A stretch of 64,000 nt of DNA from positions 1-64,000 of the forward strand of contig NZ_QVNU01000011.1 of the NCBI RefSeq assembly GCF_003545715.1, written 5' to 3'. Positions 36,795 to 46,000 of the stretch are shown in pieces. The first letter of the stretch is position 1. Every line of letters starts with the position of its first letter. The position numbers were made by a program, and so were the translations under genes. A model generated the notes under the pieces. It was not told the origin of the DNA. It was given only the letters and a program-made list of their open reading frames with translations, and did no database searches. This stretch comes from Taibaiella koreensis. Lineage in GTDB: Bacteria; Bacteroidota; Bacteroidia; Chitinophagales; Chitinophagaceae.

Positions 36795-37541
36795 TTAATA
36801 GCAATTCAGGCTAAGCACCGATGCGTTGCCTTCGTAGCTTTGATGTCCCGGTGTCCATGGCTGATCGGCCGCATAATAGCCTTCGAAGAAATCGACATAG
36901 TCGTTGGCATTGGCCTGCAATATTTTTCCTATAGCATCGGCCAGCTCCAGCGCGGCATCTTTCACCAGTGTAATGGTGGCACCGGTAACACCAGTGGCTG
37001 CGGTAATGAGCGAGATGACATTATTGAGCGTGGAGTTGCGTATAGTGTCTACAGTTTTAGACATCACTTTACCAAAGTTCCTGACATCGGCGTCCGACTC
37101 CCATACCTGTATCCGTAGCGCAATACCGCCGGTGACCTTCCGTTTGGGGAACAGGTTGATGCCTTCGCCGATGAACTCGCGCAATTTGCCGGCTTTGATA
37201 TTGAAGATCACGTCTTCGGGGGCTACCTGCTCGCCTGGATAATGGTTAACCGGTTGCCCGCTAAGGTCCCAGGCCCAGGCTATGAAGTAGATCTCGTTAA
37301 CAGGGTTGAGCAGGTTTTGCAAAAAGCCTTCGAAGCCCTCGGTGAGCTTGATGCTTTTGATGCCGACGCCCCGGTCCTCTGCCGATACGGCCAGCGTAAA
37401 GGCATCGGATGGTGTAGCTGCTGCTACTTCTTTTAGTTCGGAGAAGCTGCGTACGCCTCTGAGCCTGGGCTGCTGTTGCAAGGTTTTAGTTGCCGGCGCT
37501 ACGGCAAAGCTGTTGATGGATCCAACTTGAATGAGTGCCAT
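36795..37541 (-). CDS. Unknown 248-aa protein beside the peptidase and patatin genes
   Basis: 248 aa, not recognised. No signal peptide is seen. The first half looks beta-rich (AFTLAVSAEDRGVGIKSI, NEIYFIAWAWDLSGQPV). The middle has an amphipathic helical stretch rich in Ala/Thr/Gly (NVISLITAATGVTGATITLV). The C-terminus is DYVDFFEGYYAADQPWTPGH followed by YEGNASVLSLNCY. The mix of beta domain and Gly/Ala helix would suit a protein that meets membranes, but that is speculation. It lies between the zinc peptidase and patatin genes on the same strand (gaps of 106 and 105 bp). Confidence 0.78.
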   Translation of the reverse strand: MALIQVGSINSFAVAPATKTLQQQPRLRGVRSFSELKEVAAATPSDAFTLAVSAEDRGVGIKSIKLTEGFEGFLQNLLNPVNEIYFIAWAWDLSGQPVNHYPGEQVAPEDVIFNIKAGKLREFIGEGINLFPKRKVTGGIALRIQVWESDADVRNFGKVMSKTVDTIRNSTLNNVISLITAATGVTGATITLVKDAALELADAIGKILQANANDYVDFFEGYYAADQPWTPGHQSYEGNASVLSLNCY

Positions 37542-37647
37542 GTTGATGAGGGTTTAAGTGTGTTTAAAAGCAACTAACGTTATTTTTTCGATAGTAGCCT
37601 ATTCGCGGGTGTGAATTTGGCATGAATTTTTCCGGCCCGGCAGTCCG

Positions 37648-40113
37648 CTAATAAAAGTTGGTCTCATTAAATTTTCTCATGGCGATATTGTTATCCAGGA
37701 CCACCAGCCGGCGCACAAGAGGATCGGTCTTGAACTCCCTTAGTGCACCATTATCGCCTTCCAGGTTGCTTTTATCGTCCGGTGTGCTTACTGAAAAAAG
37801 CAAAACGTCGTCTACGCTCTTTGGTATCCATTCGAAAGGTCCGGCGATTAGGTAATCCTCCTTATCCGGCGCAATCGTTCTGCACTGCTGTACGTTTTCC
37901 CATAAAGGTTCCCATTCTGTTTCAGACCAGTAAACAGGCGTTCCATCGATAGCCCGGTAGCAACTCACCTTGATATTGCTTGCTATGCGCGTTCCTTTAT
38001 TCCGTATCATTACAAAGGCATAGTTCATTACGCCGGGAACAGGCTTTTGGTTTCCTTCCTTAACGTCCGGTGCCAGCCGGTTCCAGATACCCGGGCTTGT
38101 AGTAAGGTTTTCCAGATAAGGGAGATAACCGCCCCGGCGGCCGTCGTCGATAAATACATCGACAAAATCGGCAGGGAGCATAACCTGCTCGAATCCGGGC
38201 TGGACTTGATACCCTGCAGGATTGTATAAGCCTTGTACACCGAAGGACCATATGAATACTTTACTCCAAAGCCCGCCGGGATGTCCTTCCTGATCGTCCG
38301 TATTCAAATCGGCTTCGCCCAGGGCCCCAACAAGTTCGTCGAGATCATCGATCACGGAATTATTTTCATGAAACAGCAAAGAGCCGATTGCCTTTAGCAT
38401 CAGATAAAACAAATAACGAGAGGCATATTCCTTTTCGGCAAAGTGGCTGGAATCGCCTCCTGCAGCTCGATATGCCCGAAACAAGGTAGTTGAGAGTATC
38501 TCCTCTCCTTCGTATCCTTTGCTCCATTTCCGGCCAAACCAGTTCCATCCTTTTGCAGGATCACGGTCGTGCCGCCGGTTCAGGATGCAGTAGGTAAAAG
38601 GAAAGGTCTCGAAGCGATCCAGCGCATCGTTCAAAGGGTCGCCTAACACTGCGGCAAAGGTGTCGCCGATCCCGTGAGAGAAACTAAAGGATCGAAGCCC
38701 GATATGACTGATGAGCGCAGCATGTCCGAATTCGTGTCTCACTACTCTAATATCTGTAGATAGACCAACACCCCTATCTTCCCCTTTTATAATAACTCCA
38801 AAGGCAAAACCGGCAATGCCTTTTCCTTTGCCAACCTGATCTGTGCAAGCGTCTTCACCGTACATTACCGGGTCTACAGTAACAGGGAAATCAGTATGTT
38901 CAAAATACTGCTCTTTTTTAAAGCCAAGCGCTTCTATCAAACGGAACATGCTGTCGCAATGATAATAGGCGCTGCATGCGGCAAATTCATAGCTATCAAA
39001 AGGATAAACGAAATTATAAGGAGGGCTTAACCTGGGTGCTTTTTTACTGGGATCGTGACACTCTCCCAGTACCACCCATTTCCCGGCGAGTTGCTGTATA
39101 CCGCAACAGTTGGGAGGCGCCAATTCTTTCAAGGGAACCATAGCACATTCCTTATCCAGCCCGGAAACAAGCGCAAGATCTCTTACCCCCCCCCTCGTCA
39201 CGCTAACCGGGCCTGATTCAAATACAGCGGCATTAGCGCAATAAGCCCTGAAGGATTCAAGGAAAAGAACCCGGTTACTATCGGGCTCGATGAAAGCTCT
39301 CCAATGACACTCACTTTCTCCTTCAGCCAATACAGAAAAAAGGACTTCTACTGATTCATAATGTATTCCATCACGTATTTCTTCCGAAAGCGCCGGCGGC
39401 GCAAAGAATATTTTTTTCTGGTATACCCCGGCTTCGCCGTTCTTTCCTGGAACATATACCTTATAGACCAGCTCGTCCCCGTCCATACGTTTCTCTGACA
39501 GATATTGATAGAACCACACCTTGGCATCTGTGATATGCGTGATTTTAACCGTTTCCGTTGCTCCTAGTGCCTCCATTAACTTTTCTAGCGGAAACTGCTG
39601 TAAGTCTTTCCAAGCAGCTATCTTTTCAGGGTTTGCGCGGTGTATTCCGGCAATATAATGGGCGCCATTGTGAAAGCCTGAGACACCGCCTTTATCAGGA
39701 TTTATCCTTACAAACAATCCGGCGCCCCATACAGGAATATCATCCACTAACTGCTCATAAGCAACAGAAGCGACATTGCCTACCGTCTTTTCTTCCTTAA
39801 AGCGGAAATAAGGTAAGGCTTCTCCTTGTTCAGCTAACGATGCCCCGGGCCTGGCACTATCCCACAGACCTTTGTCCGGCTCGATGGTCATTTCATCTTC
39901 ATCTACTACAGTTTTCAGGTATTGTCTTGCTATTTTGCGTGCCGGCGACAATAGATCTGGTAGGGATGAAGTTGTTTCCAAACCTTCCTTATAAGTGACG
40001 ATACCGCTATCTTCAGTAATGTCGAACTTATAGAGCCTGTTATAAGATAGCAGGCGTTGCTTTCCGGCATTATCAGTTGTTTGAGCGGTTCCGGATTCAA
40101 ATTTTACAGCCAT
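37648..40113 (-). CDS. Unusual HEXXH zinc metallopeptidase
   Basis: 821 aa. An N-terminal FTP/propeptide-like part (to about 200; VAYEQLVDDIPVWGAGLFVR) leads to a peptidase domain with HEFGH at 460-464. In thermolysin-like enzymes the third zinc ligand is Glu, 20 residues after the second His. Here that place holds Asp484 in HGIGDTFAAVLGD, so the site would be H460, H464 and D484, with E461 as base. YYHCDSMFRLIEALGF fits the M36-like region before the active site. A C-terminal beta domain follows (YAFVMIRNKGTRIASNIKV). No signal peptide is visible, odd for this class. It may use another export route or act on swallowed or internal targets. Confidence 0.8.
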   Translation of the reverse strand: MAVKFESGTAQTTDNAGKQRLLSYNRLYKFDITEDSGIVTYKEGLETTSSLPDLLSPARKIARQYLKTVVDEDEMTIEPDKGLWDSARPGASLAEQGEALPYFRFKEEKTVGNVASVAYEQLVDDIPVWGAGLFVRINPDKGGVSGFHNGAHYIAGIHRANPEKIAAWKDLQQFPLEKLMEALGATETVKITHITDAKVWFYQYLSEKRMDGDELVYKVYVPGKNGEAGVYQKKIFFAPPALSEEIRDGIHYESVEVLFSVLAEGESECHWRAFIEPDSNRVLFLESFRAYCANAAVFESGPVSVTRGGVRDLALVSGLDKECAMVPLKELAPPNCCGIQQLAGKWVVLGECHDPSKKAPRLSPPYNFVYPFDSYEFAACSAYYHCDSMFRLIEALGFKKEQYFEHTDFPVTVDPVMYGEDACTDQVGKGKGIAGFAFGVIIKGEDRGVGLSTDIRVVRHEFGHAALISHIGLRSFSFSHGIGDTFAAVLGDPLNDALDRFETFPFTYCILNRRHDRDPAKGWNWFGRKWSKGYEGEEILSTTLFRAYRAAGGDSSHFAEKEYASRYLFYLMLKAIGSLLFHENNSVIDDLDELVGALGEADLNTDDQEGHPGGLWSKVFIWSFGVQGLYNPAGYQVQPGFEQVMLPADFVDVFIDDGRRGGYLPYLENLTTSPGIWNRLAPDVKEGNQKPVPGVMNYAFVMIRNKGTRIASNIKVSCYRAIDGTPVYWSETEWEPLWENVQQCRTIAPDKEDYLIAGPFEWIPKSVDDVLLFSVSTPDDKSNLEGDNGALREFKTDPLVRRLVVLDNNIAMRKFNETNFY

Positions 40114-40407
40114 TGGATTTCTTTATTTAAGATGATTGGTTTTGCAGCAGTAAAATTAAAAGGTAAAGAATGTCTTATCAAGCCTGTTTATACTGAACTT
40201 CTAAGCGTATAATAGTGAGCGGAACAACAGTAAAATTACGCCAATAGTATACGTAGAAATGCTGAATTAAAGTATGATCATTTTATTAAAATACTAAAAA
40301 TCAATTCATTTCGAACCTATTTTTCTACTATAAATTTATCATTATTTTGCTTCTGGTCTGAAGGATTTGTATTTTGGCTTATTGTTTCACACTAAAAGCA
40401 CTTTCAC
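40114..40407. other. AT-rich divergent intergenic region
   Basis: 294 bp between the peptidase gene and the plus-strand gene at 40408, clearly more AT-rich than its surroundings. TATTTTG occurs near 40354 and 40371 but is one base short of the -7 consensus. No gene or strong hairpin is seen. Confidence 0.6.
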
Positions 40408-40902
40408 ATGCCACCCCCTCCCTTTGACCTGCCTGTAGAACCAGGCGTAGAACGCCCCCGTTGCGATGATCCTGCTTACCAGGAATTCCTGACCGTCGCG
40501 CATATGCTCCAGCCAAATGCTTTCGAAACCTCTGTCAAGCGATTCTCGCCGGCGACGCCTGCAGGGTTAATGCCTCAACGCATTTCCTACCAGATAATTG
40601 AGGGCGAAGTAAATAGACAAGACGTGGATTGCGATGGGTACAAAGTTTATATCGACTTTGACGATACAGATACAACAGCCAACACCGATATTAAATTCAG
40701 GGTGAATGTAGGCGCCGTTACTACTTTCTACTCGATCTCCCTCTTCAGAGGTCTACTGAAACGTTTTCCGTCAACGGCAGAATTTCAGTTCTTTAAAGCA
40801 GTAAGGACTATCCGGGGCAAAAACTTTGTCGATGTGGTTTTCCGGATCGTGGATGGCGGAAGAGCCGTCTACTTCGGCGATCTTTCGGAGTTATATCCTT
40901 AG
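40408..40902 (+). CDS. Unknown 164-aa protein
   Basis: 164 aa, not recognised. It begins with a Pro-rich stretch (MPPPPFDLPVEPGVERPRCD) and has an acidic middle (VYIDFDDTDTTANTDIKF) and a mixed beta-like C-terminus ending GGRAVYFGDLSELYP. No signal peptide or membrane helix is seen. It is divergent from the zinc peptidase gene. The next gene begins six bases after its stop, so it could be the first gene of the membrane protein/kinase/regulator operon. Confidence 0.7.
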   Translation: MPPPPFDLPVEPGVERPRCDDPAYQEFLTVAHMLQPNAFETSVKRFSPATPAGLMPQRISYQIIEGEVNRQDVDCDGYKVYIDFDDTDTTANTDIKFRVNVGAVTTFYSISLFRGLLKRFPSTAEFQFFKAVRTIRGKNFVDVVFRIVDGGRAVYFGDLSELYP

Positions 40903-40908
40903 CTTTGA

Positions 40909-41514
40909 ATCATCGACAAGGCAATCGCTTATATATCGCTTTTTTCGCCCCTATTCCCCCTGATCCTGGGCTGGAAAAAACGGCGGACCCTGCTGTGGTG
41001 GTACATCATGGCAGGGTTCCTGATTGACCTTACTTTGTCGTTCGTGCTGAAACCCCTGCAGCTGAACCGTTCCTGGATCGCCAACTTGTATTTCCTGGTC
41101 GAGTTTATCTGCATCTCGCTTTACCTGCGCCCACGCGCCAGGGGAACGGCAAACCTGTACTACGATCTGTTCTGGCTGGCCACCGCCATGCTGTATACCG
41201 GATTGACAGTACATGTATCCATATACCAAACCAACACCCTGGGGGCCAGCATGCTGCATCTTGTTTTCATTGCCTATGGCATATGGGGGCTTTATTCTAT
41301 TCTTAAAGACCTGAACAAGCTTTTCCTGGATCAATCCGAATTCTTCTGGGCCTGCGTTGCATTCATGCTGTACTTCTCCGGCAACTTTATGCTGCTGCTC
41401 TTTATCGCCTACCTCAAACAGGGACAGGCCGCCCTTTGGATCTATATCCATTGCGGGCTCAATATCGGATACCGGGCACTGCTGGCTTTATCTTTATCCA
41501 GAAAAAAACCTTAA
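40909..41514 (+). CDS. Membrane protein ahead of a two-component pair; start codon unclear
   Basis: About 201 aa if read from ATC at 40909, or 168 aa from the first ATG at 41008. The frame between them encodes a likely membrane helix (AYISLFSPLFPLILGW) followed by the basic KKRR, so coding almost surely starts upstream of 41008. But the frame back to the TGA at 40906 has no ATG, GTG or TTG. About six membrane helices in all. The family is not recognised. The stop is 3 bp before the kinase start, so it probably works with that sensor, perhaps as its input module. Confidence 0.75.
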   Translation: MIDKAIAYISLFSPLFPLILGWKKRRTLLWWYIMAGFLIDLTLSFVLKPLQLNRSWIANLYFLVEFICISLYLRPRARGTANLYYDLFWLATAMLYTGLTVHVSIYQTNTLGASMLHLVFIAYGIWGLYSILKDLNKLFLDQSEFFWACVAFMLYFSGNFMLLLFIAYLKQGQAALWIYIHCGLNIGYRALLALSLSRKKP

Positions 41515-41517
41515 GCC

Positions 41518-42294
41518 TTGGATCTTAATTTTCTTGTCGTCGTAGGAACTTTGGTCATGCTTGCCCTGGGCGGCGGCGTGGTATGGTTTGTTATCCTGTA
41601 CCAGCGCCGGGTAATCCAGTCGCAGATCGAGATCGAACGCATCAATCGTGAAAAGCAGCAGGAACTGCTTAACGCATCCATCCAGAGCGAAGAACAGGAA
41701 CGCATGCGTATCGCAGCCGAGCTCCACGATGATATAGCCCCTACCCTGGCGTCCGTCAAGCTTTACCTGTCTACCGCTGCGTTGAAAATGACCGATACGC
41801 CGCTGATCGCGCAATCCAAGGCACTCCTGGACGAGAGCCTGCAGAAGATCCGGAATATCGCGCATAAGCTGCAGCCATCAACCTTGTATTACCTGGGCCT
41901 CGATGTATCGCTGCAGGCGCTTGCCGATATGATCGGTCAATCGGACAGTATACACGCTGCCTATGCGGCGCACAACAAACTACCCCGCCTGCCTGAAAAT
42001 ATAGAGCTGTCGCTTTATCGCGTGGTACAGGAGCTTACCCACAATATCCTCAAACATGCACATCCTCAATTGTTGACTATCGAGAGCACGACAGTGCCGG
42101 GACAGGTTACCCTTGTCGTTAGTCACAACGGTACCGGCATTACCCAGCACCTGTTTGAAGAGCTGATCTATAAAAAAGGTGCGATAGGCCTGAAAAACAT
42201 CGTTACCAGGTTAAAAAGCATAGAGGCCTCTATTTATTTTGAGCAAGTATCCGTAAGTTTGTTTACGATTACTATCCAAGCACCTATAAAGTAG
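41518..42294 (+). CDS. NarL-type sensor histidine kinase
   Basis: 258 aa read from TTG at 41518, three bases after the previous stop; the next Met lies inside the membrane helix, so TTG is the better start. One N-terminal membrane helix (FLVVVGTLVMLALGGGVVWF) is followed by a coiled linker, then a HisKA_3 domain with H70 in RMRIAAELHDD. The ATPase part shows the N-box-like VVQELTHNILKHA and GAIGLKNIVTRL. There is no extracellular sensor domain, so the signal may come from the membrane protein encoded just upstream. It pairs with the response regulator that follows. Confidence 0.9.
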   Translation: MDLNFLVVVGTLVMLALGGGVVWFVILYQRRVIQSQIEIERINREKQQELLNASIQSEEQERMRIAAELHDDIAPTLASVKLYLSTAALKMTDTPLIAQSKALLDESLQKIRNIAHKLQPSTLYYLGLDVSLQALADMIGQSDSIHAAYAAHNKLPRLPENIELSLYRVVQELTHNILKHAHPQLLTIESTTVPGQVTLVVSHNGTGITQHLFEELIYKKGAIGLKNIVTRLKSIEASIYFEQVSVSLFTITIQAPIK

Positions 42295-42316
42295 GTTTTT
42301 TAATAACCTGTAAACT

Positions 42317-42967
42317 ATGGCGATCATATCCTACATTATTGCCGATGATCATAAGATCTTCCGGCAGGGTCTTAAAATGACCTTAATCGACGATCACAAA
42401 CTCAAATGCGCCGGGGAGGCCAGCAACGGGCTTGAACTGCTTAGCTTGCTGCAATCCCGTAAAGCAGATGTAGTGCTGCTGGACCTGAAGATGCCGGAGA
42501 TGGACGGCATGGAAACGCTGAAACATCTTAAAGACCGGCATTCGGCGCTCAAGGTCATTGTGCTTACGATGTTTGAGGAGGAGCATTTTATTCTTCATAT
42601 GATGGAGGCCGGCGCCAATGGTTATCTGCTCAAGAATGCAGAGCCGCAGGAGATCAAAACGGCCATTCATTCGGTATATGAGAACGAATACTACTTCAAC
42701 GACCTGGTCAATACCACCCTGCTGCGCAAAGTGGTACAACAAAAAAAAGAGCCGCCCCGTTTCCGGCAGGAGATCAGACTGAATGAGCGCGAAACGCAGG
42801 TGCTACAGCTCATTTGCCAGGAGCTGACTGCCTCGGAGATCGGCAAGAAGGTGTTCCTGAGCCCCCGTACGGTTGAAGGTATCCGCTCTGCCCTGCTGGA
42901 AAAAATAGGTGTGCGCAATACTGCCGGCCTGGTCATGTATGCAGTGAAGAACGGGATCGTGGTCTGA
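42317..42967 (+). CDS. NarL/LuxR-family response regulator
   Basis: 216 aa. The receiver domain has D10-D11, the phospho-acceptor D56 (VVLLDLKMPEMDG), the Thr in VLTMF and the Lys in YLLKNAEP. The LuxR-type helix-turn-helix is at the C-terminus (LNERETQVLQLICQELTASE, then SPRTVEGIRSALLEKIG). It is the last gene of the operon with the kinase (22-bp gap). Targets are unknown; the convergent T9SS type B gene lies next. Confidence 0.94.
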   Translation: MAIISYIIADDHKIFRQGLKMTLIDDHKLKCAGEASNGLELLSLLQSRKADVVLLDLKMPEMDGMETLKHLKDRHSALKVIVLTMFEEEHFILHMMEAGANGYLLKNAEPQEIKTAIHSVYENEYYFNDLVNTTLLRKVVQQKKEPPRFRQEIRLNERETQVLQLICQELTASEIGKKVFLSPRTVEGIRSALLEKIGVRNTAGLVMYAVKNGIVV

Positions 42968-42987
42968 TGCCGGCCCTTTAAAATGAA

Positions 42988-43017
42988 TTCCCGGACCAGC
43001 TTGCGCCGGCCCGGGAA
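42988..43017. terminator. Hairpin between convergent genes
   Basis: Stem TTCCCGG / CCGGGAA (7 bp) with a 16-nt GC-rich loop, between the regulator stop (42967) and the T9SS type B stop (43090). The T tract is weak on both strands (TTCATTTT on the minus side), so termination is only likely. Confidence 0.45.
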
Positions 43018-43089
43018 CCTGGTCAACTTTTCCTGTCTGTCATTCTGCTTCCTGGCTATTACCGGCCAGTACCAAGCCGGATCTCTTTG

Positions 43090-46000
43090 CTATCGTATCA
43101 ACTGTACATCGCCCTTCATTATTTTTTCCTTTCCGTTGAGGAAGGTCACCTTCAATACGTAATAATAAGTACCGCCATCGGCAGGCTTGCCTTGGTTGTG
43201 ATAGGTGCCATCCCAGCCCTGCGTGTTTTTACCGGAGCCATTATAGACTTCCTGCCCCCAGCGATTAAATATGCGGAACATCGTGATCGAGTAGCCCCGC
43301 TGGTTAAAGAACCCGGGGATGAAGCGGTCGTTCAGCCCGTCGCCGTTAGGGCTGAAGGCATTGGGCATAAAGGCATCGGCTACCAATGTGTCGACACGCA
43401 CGGCTATCTGCGCCGAATCGATACAACCCAGGTCGGATCGGGCAATGACCCAGAACGTTTCATCATGCGGCGGCTGTACCCGCTGGCCAAGCGCCTGCTG
43501 ATCGGGGAAATAGGTCGATGGGTACCAATCCGTAGGATGGTAACCAGTATTGGCACTCGTTGTCAGTTGCACATATTCGCCATTGACGATCTCCCGCGGA
43601 TCGGCAACCAGGTTGAGCCTGAAATGCTGCGGCCGCACATTGACTGTACGCAGCAGGCTATCGCAGCCCAGATGGTTGGTGAACATCCGGGTCAGCGTCG
43701 CGTCACTGGTATAGGTACTTCCTTCAAATACCACTTCGTCACAGGCAGCGGTATCGATCACCAGGCTGGCCGGCGTATTGGGATGTATGGTGATGGCGGT
43801 AACCAGGTACAGGCTATCGCAGCCTTGTACAGTAAGGAAGGTCTGCGTTACCGAAGTGCTGGAAGTATAAGTTATCCCATTGAATACTAACTGGCCGCAG
43901 GCAGCAGTATCCTTATTCACGGTAACGGGGTTTGTGGGATAAACGGTGATGTTGATCGTCCGGCGCAGGCTATCGCAGCCGGTAGTATAGTGCAATGTAT
44001 CGTACACTACCTGGCTACTGGTATAGGTATTTCCTTCAAAGATCGCCTGGTTACATCCATGGGCCGACAATACCGCTACCGAAGGCTGCTGTACTACCAG
44101 GTTCAGCTTGACGATGCTATCGCAATTTGCGGCAGAGGTGCCGGTAAATGTCGCCGCGGCGGTACCGCCAGCGTTTACCGTTATGCCGTTCCAGGTAAAG
44201 GGCATATCAGCGGCACACTTGATCATGCTTACGGTATGCTGCACCACCGGTGTTACGATAAGACTAAGCGTCACTACCGAATCGCAACCGTTGCTACCCG
44301 TAGTGGTATAGCTGGCCGCAGCCGGTCCACCGCCGGTTACACTGATGCCATTCCAGAGGTATGGCAGCTGGTTACTGCATATAGTACGGCTTACCGTAAG
44401 GGCGCTCACAGGTTTCACGGTAAGACTAAGGCTCACTGCCGAGTCGCAGCCCAGGGCGGTAGTGCCGTGATAAGTCGCAACTGCTGTGCCGCCGGCCGGC
44501 ACTACGATCCCATTCCAGGTGTAGGGCAGCTGGTTGCTGCATATGGTTACAGCAGCCGTGTCGCTGTACAGCGGGTTAACTGTAAGATTGAGCGTCACTG
44601 CCGAATCGCAGCCCCAGGTGGTGGTTCCGTGATAAGTAGCTGCGCCGGCGCCACCGGCTGCTACTACGATCCCATTCCAGGTATAGGGCAGCTGATTGGC
44701 ACATATCGTACGGTTTACAGTACCCGTATAGGGGGGATGAACGACGAGGTTGAGTGTTACTGTCGAGTCGCAGCCATTGGCCCTGGTACCGGTATAGGTA
44801 GCAATACCCGTGCCACCTGCAGGCACTACGATCCCGTTCCAGGTATAAGGCAATTGGCTGCTGCAGATATTGACCGTCTGTGCGCCGGTATAGACCGGTT
44901 TTACGGTAAGGTTGAGTGTGGTTACCGAATCGCAGCCGCCCGAGCTGGTGCTAGTGAAAGTAGCCGCTACCGGTCCGCCGGCGGCCACGTTAATGCCATT
45001 CCACAGGTAAGGCAGCTGGTTGCTGCATACGCCGGCATTCACGGTAGCCGTCACCGAGGGGCTTACGGTAAGATTAAGCGTGGTTACGGAATCGCAGCCG
45101 AAAGTAGTGGTATGGTGCGCCACGGCGGCCGCCGGGCCGCCGGCGGTTACATTAATACCGTTCCAGGTAAAGGGCATCTGGCTGGTACAGCGGGTCATGG
45201 TCACGGTTTTGGCCAGCTCCCTTACGGTGAAGCTTAGCTGTGCCGGCAGGGCCAGAGGATTGTTACAAAGGTCCAGCAAGGTGTTGCCGTCGGTTCCCTG
45301 CTGCGCATGCACGGTATAGTTGCCGGGGGGAAGCGCCGGGGAAAAGGTAAGCTTCACTTTATCGGTATAGCCGGAGCTGCCCGAACAATTGATCCCCTGC
45401 GCAGCAGTGATGGTACCCGATGGGCTCAGGTAAAAATCACTGCCATTGGCGGCTATAGAGCTGCACTTCACTTCCGAACTTAGCTGGATAGTGATCTCGC
45501 TCTTATAATTACACACCGGGACGAGGATGCTTTGCAATTGCGGTGGTGGCGGTGTATTGAAGGTAGCGGTGGAGCCTGCGAAATTGATGGTAAAACCGGA
45601 GGAAGGGCCGCCGCTGGCATAATTACCATAGTTGTTGATCATGATCAGGAATACCTGCCCTGCCGTTACATTAAGCTGCTGGCAAAAAGAACTGCCAAAA
45701 GTGCCGCCGGCCACGTAAGACAAGGTAGATGTGGTATTGAGCCCGATCACGCCGTTCACATTACTGCCCGGCTGGTTGTTGTTGAAATTGCAGCGGACCA
45801 CATTGGCTGAACTGAGGCTGCTGCAGGTGGTGCCGGAGATATCCAATACAGCAAAATCATAATCGTCCTGGGGCGATACAGGCGCTATGGAAAAGACCAG
45901 GGTACCGGAAGTGCTGGCCGTAAGCTTCAACCAAACCGAATTATCCTCTCCCGATCCGCAGGGTGTAGTGCCAAGATTGTTAAGGGTACCTACACCCTGG

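Noticed and set aside
43990-45237. 415-codon plus-strand open frame
   Set aside because: It lies antisense to the repeats of the T9SS type B gene; its Gly/Arg-rich periodic sequence is a by-product of the 162-bp repeats.
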